Of a stretch of 64,000 nucleotides of DNA, positions 44,882-53,482 are shown in pieces. Below the pieces are notes generated by a model that saw only the letters and a list, made by a program, of their open reading frames with translations, ran no database searches and was not told the origin of the DNA. Origin of the DNA: Streptomyces roseofulvus. Its GTDB lineage: Bacteria; Actinomycetota; Actinomycetes; Streptomycetales; Streptomycetaceae. The DNA lies in assembly GCF_039534915.1 (NCBI RefSeq), contig NZ_BAAAWE010000001.1:682001-746000 (forward strand), in the 5' to 3' direction. The translations under genes were made by a program, and so were the position numbers. The number at the start of each line of letters is the position of its first letter. The first letter of the stretch is position 1.

Positions 44882-45736
44882 TCAGCCCTTGACGCCTCCG
44901 GCGGTGAGGCCCGAGGTCACATGGCGCTGGAGGGCGAGGAAGACGACCAGCGCGGGCAGGGCGAAGAGGGTGGAGGCGGCCATGGTGGCGCCCCAGTCGG
45001 TTCCGAAGGTGGTCTGGAAGGAGGAGAGCCAGACCGGCAGGGTGCGGTTGTCCTGCTGCTTGATGATGAGGAAGTTGGCGAAGGTGAACTCGTTCCAGGC
45101 GGTGATGAAGCCGAAGAGCGAGGTGGCCATCAGGCCGGGGGCGAGCAGCGGGAAGGCGATCCGGCGGAAGGCGCCGACGCGGGTGCAGCCGTCGACCTGT
45201 GCCGCTTCCTCCAGTTCGGGCGGGATGCCGGCGAGGAAGCCGCGGAGCACCACCACCGTGAACGGCAGCGTGATCATGAAGTAGACGAGGGTGAGGGTGG
45301 GCAGCCGGTCGAGCATGCCGGTGTCGCGGGAGATGATGTAGACCGGGATGACGAGGGACTCCCAGGGCGCCATCTGCGCGATGAACACCGCGAGCATGAA
45401 CGCGCGGCGACCGCGCCAGCGCAGCCGGGCCACGGCGTACGCGGCGCCGAGCGCGACGACCAGGGAGAGAAGGACGGCGCCGAGGGTGACCAGGACGCTG
45501 TTGCGCCAGAAGAGGGCGAAGCCGTCGGCCTGGACCGCGGTGCGGAAGTGGTCGAAGGTCCACGCGTCCGGGATCAGGCGGGGCTCGTACGACTGGAGGT
45601 CGCGGGACGGCCGGAAGGCGGACGTGACCATCCAGTACACCGGGAAGAGGCAGAGCGTCACGGTCAGCGCGGCCGCCAGGCGCAGCGGCAGCCCGCGGAG
45701 GGCGCGGCGCGGGGCGGGTCCGCGGGTCGTGGTCAC
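44882..45736 (-). CDS. CUT1 sugar ABC transporter permease (second)
   Basis: 284 residues from GTG 45736, overlapping the upstream permease stop by four bases, with GGGGAG before it. Six membrane segments start at LAAALTVTLCLFPVYWMVTSAF. The EAA loop is ELEEAAQVDGCTRVGAFRRIAFPLL, and a typical end WNEFTFANFLI...TLFALPALVVFLALQRHV follows. It is the MalG-like half of the importer next to a GH20 gene. Confidence 0.9.
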   Translation of the reverse strand: MTTTRGPAPRRALRGLPLRLAAALTVTLCLFPVYWMVTSAFRPSRDLQSYEPRLIPDAWTFDHFRTAVQADGFALFWRNSVLVTLGAVLLSLVVALGAAYAVARLRWRGRRAFMLAVFIAQMAPWESLVIPVYIISRDTGMLDRLPTLTLVYFMITLPFTVVVLRGFLAGIPPELEEAAQVDGCTRVGAFRRIAFPLLAPGLMATSLFGFITAWNEFTFANFLIIKQQDNRTLPVWLSSFQTTFGTDWGATMAASTLFALPALVVFLALQRHVTSGLTAGGVKG

Positions 45737-46659
45737 AGGTGCTCCCCTTCCTGGCGGAACAGTTGGCGGAAGTAGAGGACGAGGACGCCGCTCATCAGCA
45801 GGACGGTGACCATGGAGGCGGCCGATCCGAGGTCGTAGCGCTGGCTCGCGAGGGCGGTCTGCACGGCGTACACCGGCAGGATCGTGGTCGCGTCGCCCGG
45901 TCCGCCGCGGGTCATGACCCAGATCTGGACGAACGCCTTGAAGGTCCAGATGACTTCGAGGGAGACCACCAGCATGAAGATCGGCCGGACGAGGGGGAAG
46001 GTGACGGAGCGGAAGACGCGGGCGGCTCCGGCGCCGTCGAGGCGGGCGGATTCGTAGAGCTCCGCGGGGACGGTGGTGAGGGCCGAGTAGAGGGTGATGG
46101 CGGCGAACGGCACGGACTGCCAGACGACGAGGACGACGAGGATGGTGAAGGCGGAGCCGCCGTCGGCGAACCAGGTGTGGCCCTCGAAGGAGGTGAGGCC
46201 GAGGTCGGTGAGGGTTTCGTTGACGATGCCGAACTCGGAGTGGAACAGCCACTGGAAGACGGTGGTGGCGGCCACGACGGGCACCGCCCACACCAGGACC
46301 AGCGAGCTGAGGACGACGGCCCGGCCGGTCCTGCCGAGCCGTTCGATCATCAGGGCGACGAGCGTCGAGAGGATCATGATGGCGAGCACGTTGACGGCCA
46401 TGAAGAGGAAGGTGCGGCGGACCACCTCCCAGAACCGCGGGTCGCCCAGCAGGGTCTGGTAGTTGCGCAGCCCCACGAACTCAGCGTGGCCTCTGATGAG
46501 TTCGCGGAGCCGGAAGTCCTGGAGGGAGATGAGCAGGGCCCGGCCGAACGGATAGAGCAGGAGGTAGAGCATGCCCAGGACGGCGGGCGCGACGAGCAGG
46601 TAGGGGCCGAGGGCGGGGCGGCGTCCGCGGGGCGGACGCCGGCGGGCGGTGGTGGGCAT
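45733..46659 (-). CDS. CUT1 sugar ABC transporter permease (first)
   Basis: 308 residues from ATG 46659, three bases after the binding-protein stop. It has a basic N-terminus, then six membrane segments starting GPYLLVAPAVLGMLYLLLYPFG, and the EAA loop AELYESARLDGAGAARVFRSVTFPLV. MalF-like partner of the adjacent permease. No ATPase gene is present; MsiK is the probable shared ATPase. Confidence 0.9.
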   Translation of the reverse strand: MPTTARRRPPRGRRPALGPYLLVAPAVLGMLYLLLYPFGRALLISLQDFRLRELIRGHAEFVGLRNYQTLLGDPRFWEVVRRTFLFMAVNVLAIMILSTLVALMIERLGRTGRAVVLSSLVLVWAVPVVAATTVFQWLFHSEFGIVNETLTDLGLTSFEGHTWFADGGSAFTILVVLVVWQSVPFAAITLYSALTTVPAELYESARLDGAGAARVFRSVTFPLVRPIFMLVVSLEVIWTFKAFVQIWVMTRGGPGDATTILPVYAVQTALASQRYDLGSAASMVTVLLMSGVLVLYFRQLFRQEGEHL

Positions 46660-46662
46660 CCG

Positions 46663-47922
46663 TCAGGAACCGCTGTTCAGGGTGGTGGTGAGGGACTGCG
46701 CCGCCCTGGCCGCTTCGGTCGCCGCGTCGCGGCCGGTGAGGACGGCGGTCATGTAGTCCTTGATGGGGTTCTTGGCCTCGACGGCCGCCCACTGGGGCGT
46801 GTTGGGGGTGGCGTGCCCGTTGGCGGCGCCGACCGCCATGGCCGCGGCGCCGGGGTCGGAGGCGACGGCGGTGGCGAGGGTGGTCCGGTTCGGGACGTAG
46901 CTCATCGCGAGGGCGAGCTTGGTCTGCCAGGTGTCGCCGGTGAGCTCCTTGACGAAGGTGTACGCCTCCTCCTGGTGCCGGGCGGCGGCGGGCACGACCA
47001 GGTCGGATCCTCCGGTGAAGACGGCGCCGGGCTTGTCGGCGGTCTTGCCGGGGATCGGGAAGAAGCCCAGCTTGCCCTTGAGCGCGGGGTTCTTCTGCGC
47101 GATGACGCCGGCGCCGCCGGGGGTGGCGATGACCTGGGCGACCTGCCCCTTGGCGACGATGTCCGCCTGGAGGGGGCGGGACTCGTCGGAGTCCTTGGGG
47201 CCTCGGCCGAGGGCCTGGAGCCGCTGGTAGAACGCCATGGCTCTCGCCGCTTCGGGACTGTCCAGGCCGCCCTTCCACCGGCCGCCCTCCTGGACGGCGA
47301 GGTCACCGCCCTCGTCCCAGACGAAGCCGGCGAGGGCGTACCAGTTCTGGCCGGGGAGGTAGATGCCCTGCACGCCGTTCTCGTTCAGCTTCTCGGTGGC
47401 GGCGAGCCACTGGTCGCGCGTCCTGATCTTCGTGGCGTCGATGCCGGCCCGCCGGAAGAGGTCGGTGCGGTAGATGACGACCCGGTTGGCGGCGTAGTAG
47501 GGGATGCCGTACTGCCGGCCCTCCCAGGCGCCCGGTTCGGCGAGCCCCTCCAGCCAGAACTCGCCGTCGAGGTCGTCGACCCTGTCGGTGAAGTCGGTCA
47601 GTCCGCCGCTCTGGGCGTACTGAGCGACCTGGGTGTTGCCCACCTCGATGACGTCGGGGGCGTCGTTGCTGGCCAGGGCGGCGGTGACCTTCTCCCCTAT
47701 GCCTTCCCACTCCTGGATCTGGATCCTGAGGTCGATCTCCGGGTGGGCCTTCTCGAAGCCGGCCTCGAACTCCTTCTGGAAGGCGTCCGAGACGCTGTCG
47801 CGCATCAGCCAGACGTCGAGGACGGTGGGGCCGCCGGCGTTCTGCTCGCCGGGCGAGGAGCAGGCGACGAGTCCGGTGCTCAGCAGCGTGGCGGTGAGCA
47901 GGGCGAGGGGGCGGTGCTTCAC
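46663..47922 (-). CDS. Sugar ABC transporter substrate-binding lipoprotein (chitobiose/amino-sugar type likely)
   Basis: 419 residues from ATG 47922. The lipobox GLVACSS follows a 20-residue leader. It is a family 1 solute-binding protein (VLDVWLMRDSVSDAFQKEF, KVTAALASNDAPDVIEVGNT, YGIPYYAANRVVIYRTDLF, AVFTGGSDLVVPAAARHQEEAYTFV). Together with two permeases, a GH20 enzyme and a divergent DasR-like regulator it resembles the das/ngc chitobiose import systems; this specificity is inferred from context. Confidence 0.87.
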   Translation of the reverse strand: MKHRPLALLTATLLSTGLVACSSPGEQNAGGPTVLDVWLMRDSVSDAFQKEFEAGFEKAHPEIDLRIQIQEWEGIGEKVTAALASNDAPDVIEVGNTQVAQYAQSGGLTDFTDRVDDLDGEFWLEGLAEPGAWEGRQYGIPYYAANRVVIYRTDLFRRAGIDATKIRTRDQWLAATEKLNENGVQGIYLPGQNWYALAGFVWDEGGDLAVQEGGRWKGGLDSPEAARAMAFYQRLQALGRGPKDSDESRPLQADIVAKGQVAQVIATPGGAGVIAQKNPALKGKLGFFPIPGKTADKPGAVFTGGSDLVVPAAARHQEEAYTFVKELTGDTWQTKLALAMSYVPNRTTLATAVASDPGAAAMAVGAANGHATPNTPQWAAVEAKNPIKDYMTAVLTGRDAATEAARAAQSLTTTLNSGS

Positions 47923-47962
47923 GGTTCACCTCTGGGGGCCTGGGAGCGATGGAACCCCGAGC

Positions 47963-48143
47963 TGACCACTTGCCCGCCAGGGGTTTACCAGTTGGCGCGA
48001 GATGAAGGTGGCATGGACCAATGATGCCGTCAACCCCCGCAACACAGAGGGGTTTTGGCCATCGACCGGCCGGATGCCGCCCCATGACGCCGCGGCGGCA
48101 GCGTCATTGATACTTGACCAGTGGACCAGTTATGGTTGACCAG
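47963..48143. promoter_or_regulatory. Divergent control region with repeated GACCA boxes and an ATGACGC dyad
   Basis: Between the binding-protein gene and the GntR gene lie TGACCACT (47963), TTTACCAGT (47984), GGACCA (48015), and a tight set TTGACCAG (48114), GGACCAG (48123) and TTGACCAG (48136). DasR-type sites are built from TGGTC/GACCA half sites, so these are candidate operators, but they occur as direct repeats. A perfect dyad ATGACGC-N10-GCGTCAT lies at 48084-48107. The last boxes overlap an alternative GTG start at 48121, favouring translation from 48175. Confidence 0.55.
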
Positions 48144-48174
48144 CGAACTTCCCGACGACGAACGAGAGCCCCGT

Positions 48175-49020
48175 ATGGAGATCGACGCGGCAGCCTCCGG
48201 CGCGATGCTCAAGCGCGAGCGGGTCAGGGACGCCATCCTCGAACTCATCGAGGCACGCCGCCCCGGCGACGCGATCCCCTCCGAGCGGACCCTCTGCGCG
48301 AGCCTGGGCGTCTCGCGCCCCACCCTGCGGGCGGCGGTGGACGAGCTGGTCGTCGCGGGCCTGCTGGTCCGCGAGCACGGGCGCGGCATGTTCGTCGCCG
48401 CGGAGAAGATCACCCAGGAGCTGGTCTCCGACCGGCACTCCTTCAGCCTTCCGCAGGCCGGCGGGGTGTGGACCAGCCGGCTCCTGGAGTTCAGCACCCT
48501 CCCGGCCGGCGCCCGCGTCAGCCGCAAGCTGCGCGTCTCCCCCGCCGCCGAGATCCTCTACGTCGCCCGCCTCCGCCTCGTGGACGGCTCCCCCATGGCG
48601 ATCGAGCACCTGCACGTACGGGCCGATCTGGTGCCCGGCCTGACCAGGGGGGAACTGGAACAGGGCGACCTGTACGAGCACCTCCGCGACCGGCACGGGG
48701 TCCGGGTCAGCGAGGCGGTCCAGTCCATCGAACCCACGGTCGTCACCCGCGCCGAAGCGGACCTGCTCGACGTCCCGGAACTGTCCCCGGCCCTCCTCTT
48801 CGAGCGGCTCACGACGGACGACCGCGGCCGTCCGGTGGAGTACGTGCACTCGCTCTACCGCGGCGACCGCTACCGCATCGTCTCGCGCCTCACCCTCGGT
48901 GGCCACGACGAACAGCCGGCCGGGAAGGAAGGCCACCACCCGGGCATCCCGCCGGGCGACTTCACCGGCGGCGACCCGGTGCCCTTCTCGACGCGCGGCG
49001 TCGTCCAGCAGAACCCGTGA
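48175..49020 (+). CDS. GntR/HutC-family regulator with UTRA domain (DasR-like)
   Basis: 281 residues from ATG 48175; an upstream GTG (48121) would place translation across the operator boxes. Residues ~10-75 are a GntR winged helix (RVRDAILELIEARRPGDAIP, SERTLCASLGVSRPTLRAAVDELVVAGLLVREHGRGMFVA). Residues ~90-240 are a UTRA sensor (GARVSRKLRVSPAAEILYVARLRLVDGSPMAIEHLHV, YVHSLYRGDRYRIVSRL), as in the GlcNAc-phosphate-responsive DasR. It is divergent from the amino-sugar import operon and probably controls it. The last ~40 residues are a non-conserved extension running into a tandem repeat. Confidence 0.87.
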   Translation: MEIDAAASGAMLKRERVRDAILELIEARRPGDAIPSERTLCASLGVSRPTLRAAVDELVVAGLLVREHGRGMFVAAEKITQELVSDRHSFSLPQAGGVWTSRLLEFSTLPAGARVSRKLRVSPAAEILYVARLRLVDGSPMAIEHLHVRADLVPGLTRGELEQGDLYEHLRDRHGVRVSEAVQSIEPTVVTRAEADLLDVPELSPALLFERLTTDDRGRPVEYVHSLYRGDRYRIVSRLTLGGHDEQPAGKEGHHPGIPPGDFTGGDPVPFSTRGVVQQNP

Positions 49021-49191
49021 GGGGAGTCCGGCAGAATCCGTGAACGGCGTCCCGCAGGCACCGTGAGCGGCCGTGAAGGGCATCCGGCGGAATCCGTGAA
49101 CGGCGTCCGGCAGAACCCGTGAACGGCGTCCAGCGGAGTCCGTGAACGGCGTCCCGCAGGCACCGTGAGCGGCGTCCCGCAGCCACTCGGA
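49021..49191. repeat. 23-bp tandem repeat array starting at the GntR stop codon
   Basis: Units of the form ACGGCGTCCsGCrGnnyCCGTGA repeat at 49021, 49044, 49077, 49100, 49123 and 49146, with a 10-bp partial unit at 49067 and degenerate units at each end, including the last bases of the GntR gene. The 2nd and 6th units are identical. Each junction makes the palindromic CCGT-GA-ACGG. The period is not a multiple of three, so this is not a coding repeat. Confidence 0.85.
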
Positions 49192-49239
49192 CGGCTCCCT
49201 CGCCTCCGCCAGGACCAGGAACCCGCCCGCCCCGGAACG

Positions 49240-49714
49240 CCGCGCATCACCGAAGCTGCTTCTCTCCGTGCACGTACCGGCCGCCCTCGTCGCCGCCGGG
49301 CCGGTCACCGTCGTCGCGAGCATGTTCCCCGTGGCGCTCCGCCGCGCGCTCGGCGATACCCCCGGCGGGGGCCGCCCTCGTGACCCCGCGGACCCTGCAA
49401 CGGAACTGCTGCGTCCACGCGTACGTCGGCGTCGCGGTCCCCGTGTTCGGCTTCGCCACGGCCTGCGGTCTCGGCGTCCTGGGCGGCACCTGGCTGATCG
49501 TCTCGATGGTGCTGACGGCGGTGGCCGCCGGGGTCCTGGGGCTGCTCGTCCTCCCCGCCCAGAACCGCGCAGTGGAGGAGGCGGCGGGGACCGCCCCGCC
49601 GCCCTCCGCTCCGGCACCGGCCCGCCTCGCCCTGCTCACCGGCGTCTTCCACTGCTGTGGGCCACGGTCACCGTCCTGATGATCGTCCGCCCCGGTTCCA
49701 CGACCGGGGCGTGA
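49240..49714 (+). pseudogene. Small integral membrane protein with two frameshifts
   Basis: Three successive frames read as one protein: KLLLSVHVPAALVAAGPVTV with ASMFPVALRRALGD; then PAGAALVTPRTLQRNCCVHAYVG, VPVFGFATACGLGVLG, TWLIVSMVLTAVAAGVLGLLVLP and ARLALLTGVFH; then LLWATVTVLMIVRPGSTTGA and TGA 49712-49714. This matches a common Streptomyces four-helix membrane protein of unknown function. The first slip is near 49355-49370 (CCCCCGGCGGGGG run) and the second near 49650, where one C of an expected CAC-CTG is missing. Mutation or sequencing error. Confidence 0.7.
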
Positions 49715-49810
49715 CCACCGACGCACGGACGGACGCTCCCACGTTTGAGCGACCCGTGCGCGGTGAGGCGCACAGGTGACGGGTCGCGACGACACCGGAG
49801 AGGAGACACC

Positions 49811-50389
49811 GTGTCGCACAACGGAAAGCTCGAAGGACGCCAGGTACTGGTGCTCACCACGAACTACGGGACCGAGCAGGACGAACTGCGTCAGCCGGTG
49901 GCCGTGCTGCGGGAGAACGGCGCCCGCGTCACGGTCGCCGCGCAGAAGGACGAGCCCATACGCACCCTGGTCTCCGACCGCAGTCCGGGGGCCGATGTCA
50001 CGCCGGACACGACGCTCGCGGAGGCGGAGGCGGACGGGTACGACGCCGTGGTGGTGCCGGGCGGCACGATCAACGCCGACCATCTGCGGGCCGACTCCGA
50101 CGCCCGTCGCCTTGTCGCGGCCTTCGCCGAGGAGGGCAAGCCGGTGGCCGCGATCTGTCACGGGCCGTGGCTCCTCGTCGACAGCGGGCTCGCGAGGGAC
50201 CGCGAACTGACCTCGTACCCCACCCTCCGCCCCGACCTGGAGAACGCCGGCGGCACCTGGATCGACCAGGAGGTCGTCGTCGACACCGCCGGAGAACACC
50301 CGCTGATCACCTCCCGCAAGCCGGACGACATCGACGCCTTCGCGGCGGCGATCGTCCGCGCCCTGGAGGACAGCGGCAAGGCGGCGTGA
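49811..50389 (+). CDS. DJ-1/PfpI-family glutamine amidotransferase-like protein
   Basis: 192 residues from GTG 49811, preceded by GGAGAGGAG. It is a DJ-1/PfpI fold: RQVLVLTTNYGTEQDELRQPV, DGYDAVVVPGGTINADHLR, and the nucleophile elbow Cys-His in VAAICHGPWLLVDSG, followed by LTSYPTLRPDLENAGGTWIDQEVVVD. Members act as stress-induced deglycases, peptidases or chaperones. It lies 38 bp before a csbD-like gene; the pair looks like part of an alternative-sigma-factor stress regulon, which is inferred from the genes and not from a promoter. Confidence 0.88.
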   Translation: MSHNGKLEGRQVLVLTTNYGTEQDELRQPVAVLRENGARVTVAAQKDEPIRTLVSDRSPGADVTPDTTLAEAEADGYDAVVVPGGTINADHLRADSDARRLVAAFAEEGKPVAAICHGPWLLVDSGLARDRELTSYPTLRPDLENAGGTWIDQEVVVDTAGEHPLITSRKPDDIDAFAAAIVRALEDSGKAA

Positions 50390-50427
50390 CGGGGCGCGAC
50401 GGGCCACGACGAGAAAGGACGCGCGTC

Positions 50428-50616
50428 ATGCGCAAGAGCGACATGCAGAAGGGCAAGGGCAAGATCGAGGAGACCGTCGGCAAGGCCACGGGCGACCGGC
50501 GCAGGGAGGCCAAGGGCAAGGCCGACCACGCGGAAGGCACGGCGCGCGAGGCCGCCGAGAAGGTCCAGAAGGTCGCGGAGAAGGCCCGCGAGGCGATGCG
50601 GCGCCGGACCGCATGA
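50428..50616 (+). CDS. CsbD family stress protein
   Basis: 62 residues from ATG 50428, with GAAAGGA upstream. The sequence KGKGKIEETVGKATGDRR followed by KGKADHAEGTAREAAEKVQK is the highly charged helical CsbD signature. CsbD proteins are small general-stress proteins of unknown mechanism. It is downstream of the PfpI-like gene and followed by a hairpin. Confidence 0.88.
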   Translation: MRKSDMQKGKGKIEETVGKATGDRRREAKGKADHAEGTAREAAEKVQKVAEKAREAMRRRTA

Positions 50617-50621
50617 TCCTC

Positions 50622-50641
50622 GGTGCGGCCGGCTCCGCACC
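50622..50641 (+). terminator. Hairpin after csbD-like gene
   Basis: GGTGCGG-N6-CCGCACC begins five bases past the stop codon. Likely terminator of the PfpI/CsbD operon. Confidence 0.6.
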
Positions 50642-50682
50642 ACCGGAAAAGGGGCGTGCGGAAAGATCGCCCCGCATCGAGA

Positions 50683-51660
50683 ATGACGGGCGTGCTGCCC
50701 TACGTCTACCGCGTAACCAAGTACGCCCCGACCGACCGTGACGCCCACGGCCACTACACCGGCCCCGAGGACACGGTCAGCGACCACGGTCCCGTCGAGG
50801 CGGCCTATGTGCGTGCGGTCGAGGCGTTCGCCCGGGACAGCGGGGTCGACCGACTCGCCGTCCGCGAACCGGGGATCCCGTCCCTGGCGCACTTCGGCGT
50901 CGAGAAGCCGGTCGACGGCTTCGGCCTGGACGGGCTCTTCCCGTCCGGCCTCAACGGCTTCCACGACGGGGCGGAGGTGCCGCTCGTCGTGGGACTGGAA
51001 CTGGTACGGGCCATGCTCAGGGACCATGGCGCCTGGTGCCGGCTGGAGGTCGAGGGGGAGTTCGCGGCGCACGTCGGATGGGACCAGTACCTCTACGTCG
51101 GCAGCAGTCGCCCCTGTCCGGACGCGCTGGCCCTGACCCGCGCCCTCGGCCTCTTTCCGGAGCGCCTGGCCGACTCCCCGTACCGCTCCGAGGACGACGA
51201 ACCGGGCGTCCAGCGTCCCGGCGACGACGCCTTCTGGAGGTACCTGCGCCGGGCCGTGGACGCCGGCGTCGCCGGACTCCTGGAGGAGACCTACCTGGAC
51301 GGCGGCACCCGCTGGCACCCCCTCACCGCCGATTCCCTCGCCCGCGTCCGTACCGCCCTGGCCCCCCGGGCCCGCCTGGAGATCTGGCCCCCGCTCTCCC
51401 CCGACGTCGAGGCGGTCCTGAGCACGCTCCCGACCGACGCCACGTTCGCATGCGTCTGGCGGGACGAGCACGGCCACGTGCGCACGGTCCTGGCCGACGA
51501 GACCGACGTCCCGGCTCTCCTCCCGCTGGTCGCGGGCGCCACCGCCGCCGCGGTCCTCCCCCTCTCCGCGGACGACCGCACCCCCCTCTTCACCGCGGTC
51601 ATGCCGGATCCCGACGGAGTCCTCCGCGCCCGCTGGCGCACCACCCCGACCCCGCTCGCC
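50683..51660 (+). pseudogene. Unidentified soluble protein, natural 3' end lost
   Basis: From ATG 50683 the frame reads VLPYVYRVTKYAPTDRDAHG, GPVEAAYVRAVEAFARDSGV, VGLELVRAMLRDHGAWCRLE, YLYVGSSRPCPDALALTRAL and ends plausibly at PDGVLRARWRTTPTP. After ~51650 the same frame turns into Arg/Pro-rich noise and runs on by chance into the zinc-ribbon gene, with its stop only at 52804. So the body (~320 residues) appears intact but its own stop is lost at a deletion or rearrangement junction. The family is conserved in Streptomyces as far as I recall, without assigned function. Confidence 0.55.
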
Positions 51661-51676
51661 TGTCCTGGGCGGCGGC

Positions 51677-51835
51677 TCAGAAGGCTCGCAGCACCTGATC
51701 GGGTGCTCTGGAGGCGGCCGCGGCGAACTCCTCGAAGCCCATGTTGCCGAGCGTCACGTTCCCGTGCACCGCGTGCACCTGCCCCGGCACGGCGCGGAAC
51801 TCGCGCGGCTCCGGTACGTCGACGCGCACTGACAA
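51677..51835 (-). pseudogene. Short minus-strand gene fragment of unknown family
   Basis: A 52-residue frame (TTG 51835 to TGA 51677) reads VDVPEPREFRAVPGQVHAVH and NMGFEEFAAAASRAPDQVLR, with very strong G/C third positions. No ribosome site precedes the TTG. Both neighbours are truncated plus-strand genes, so I read this as the end of an inverted or recombined gene; it could be a genuine small protein. Confidence 0.35.
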
Positions 51836-51844
51836 GCGGCCCCA

Positions 51845-51961
51845 GGGCGTCCGCCGGAGACCGTACGGGTCAACCGGGCGCGCCTGGAGGAACTCATCGC
51901 CGCGCAACTCCCGGCGCACGTCGGCTTCACTCTGGAACTCACGCCCGGGGGTGTGCGATGA
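51845..51961 (+). pseudogene. C-terminal remnant of a phage-tail/contractile-injection baseplate-type protein
   Basis: The frame ending in TGA 51959-51961 reads ETVRVNRARLEELIAAQLPA and HVGFTLELTPGGVR. This resembles the C-terminus of phage-tail-like baseplate proteins in Streptomyces contractile injection loci. Its stop overlaps the ATG of the zinc-ribbon gene (ATGA), the coupling expected inside such an operon. Everything upstream of ~51845 is missing. Confidence 0.4.
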
Positions 51962-52806
51962 CCTGCCCGACGTGCGGCCTGCGCAACGCGCCGGGGACGC
52001 CGTTCTGCGCCTCGTGCGGGGCGTTCCTGGACTGGGAGGAGGACGGGGAAGCCGAGACTTCCGGTACGACGGCGGCGGATTCAGGTACGCGGGAAGGCCC
52101 TGCGCCCGTACCCGCACCCGTACCCGTACCGCCTGCCGAGCCACCGGCTGAGCCACCCGCCTCACCCCCGCCCCCACTCCGGTGGAGGCGCCGGGTGGCG
52201 CCGGCTGTCGCGCCGCCGGGAGCGGCAGGCGCCGCTCGCCGGCACCCGGCCGCGCCGGTCGCGGCGCAGGCCCCGGCTCCTGCTGCCGCTGGTGCTCGTT
52301 CTGCTGGCGGCCGGCCTCTGGTTCGGCCTGCCGCACGCGGGCCGGCTGCTCGGCCTGGCCCGGGAGGAGACGAGCCCCCCGGAGGCGCTGCCGCCGTCGG
52401 CGGTACGGGCCTCCCGGGCGCTGAAAGACCATCCGGCGGGCGCGGCCTTCGACGGCTTCAGCAACCGCTACTGGGCGGCGCCGGCGACCGGCGCGACGCT
52501 GGAGGCGGAGTTCGAGGCGCCGGGGGTGCGGGTGACGAAGCTGGTGGTCTTCGCGGGCACGTCGGCGAAGAAGGACGAGTTCCTGGCCCAGGCCCGTCCG
52601 GCGCGGATCCTGGTGGAGGTCCGCTCGGCGGACGGCGGTACCGAGACCGCCGCATCACCCTCAAGGATCAGCCCGGCCAGCAGACGTTCACCCTGCGGGC
52701 CTCCCGGGTGACCCAGGTCCGCATCACCCCCGAGACCGCCTACGGCACGGCTCGGGGCCGCCATCTGGCCCTGGCGGAGGTCGAGTTCTTCGGCCACCGC
52801 GGGTGA
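51958..52806 (+). pseudogene. Zinc-ribbon membrane protein with NADase-type glycan-binding domain, two frameshifts
   Basis: From ATG 51958 the first frame gives a zinc ribbon CPTC...CASC (MTCPTCGLRNAPGTPFCASC) and a Pro-rich linker. After ~52190 the reading continues in another frame: WRRLSRRRERQAPLAGTRP, a membrane helix (LLLPLVLVLLAAGLWFGL), then AAFDGFSNRYWAAP and TKLVVFAGTSAKKDEFLAQA. After ~52648 it returns to the first frame for ITLKDQPGQQTFTLRASRVT and LALAEVEFFGHRG. The C-terminal part is the discoidin-like NADase-type glycan-binding domain seen in proteins of Streptomyces contractile injection loci. Two indels make it nonfunctional as read. Confidence 0.6.
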
Positions 52807-52962
52807 GGGGCCTTCGCACTAGCCCGGCGGCGCACCGCAGCGACGCCCGCTCGTCCGGGTGGTCCATCCCGGCCGCGAGCTCCGCCGCCACAGGCGCGTG
52901 GGCGGCGAACACGGCCCGGCACCGGGCCCGTTCGGGCCGTTCCTCGTCGCTGCCGTACCCCA

Positions 52963-53436
52963 TCAGAACGGCCCCGTCGTAGCGTTCGATACGGCGAACG
53001 TCGGCCGATGGCGGGTGGGCGGTCGGGCGTGGTGGTCCGCGTGTCTCATGAGCCGATCGTCGGGGCGGGTGGGGGCTCCCTCCGGACAAGGCCCGCGGAG
53101 GTCTCGCCTGTAGCGGTCGAGGCGTGTGCCGTCGCTCGTGTGCCGGTGTCCGTCGGGGGTGGAGCCCGCTCGGGTCGCCACGGCGGAGGACGACGTGTTC
53201 TCCGGGTCGGCCTGGATGAGCGCCCGTTCTCCGCCTTCCGCCGCCGCGTACGGCAGGGCGAGAAGGACCGCTCGGGTGGCGAGGCCGTGGCCTCGCCCGT
53301 GCGGGTAGAGGCCGTAGGCGATGTTCACCTGGCCGGGCGTCAGGTCCTCGCCCGCGAGGTGCGCCTCCGCGTCGTCGGGGTGGAGCGGCGACAGGGTGAC
53401 GACTCCGTCGGACAGCTTCGGTTCGCGCAGGGACAT
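52963..53436 (-). pseudogene. GNAT acetyltransferase with internal deletion
   Basis: From ATG 53436 the frame reads MSLREPKLSDGVVTLSPLHP, DDAEAHLAGED, then jumps directly to LTPGQVNIAYGLYPHGRGHG, LATRAVLLALPYA and ENTSSSAVATRAGSTPDGH. Intact relatives have roughly 50-70 residues between these parts, so the central strand region is deleted while the acetyl-CoA-binding (R/Q)GxGxA-like PHGRGHGLA remains. Further along the minus strand (~52816-52990) another fragment (RCRAVFAAHAPVAAELAAGM) of unknown origin is visible. Confidence 0.6.
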
Positions 53437-53482
53437 GCGGCGGTTCTCGGCACCCGACGCTCGCCGCACCAGCGGATTTCGG

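Noticed and set aside
48121..48174. GTG 48121 as start of the GntR regulator
   Set aside because: It would translate the operator boxes and has no ribosome site; the conserved domain begins well after ATG 48175.
49021..49191. CRISPR array
   Set aside because: The repeats are directly adjacent 23-mers without unique spacers, and no cas genes are nearby.
50683..52806. One 700-residue fusion protein
   Set aside because: The middle ~100 residues are Arg/Pro noise, an ATGA-coupled start lies at 51958 and the C-terminal domain is in another frame, so the continuous frame is accidental.
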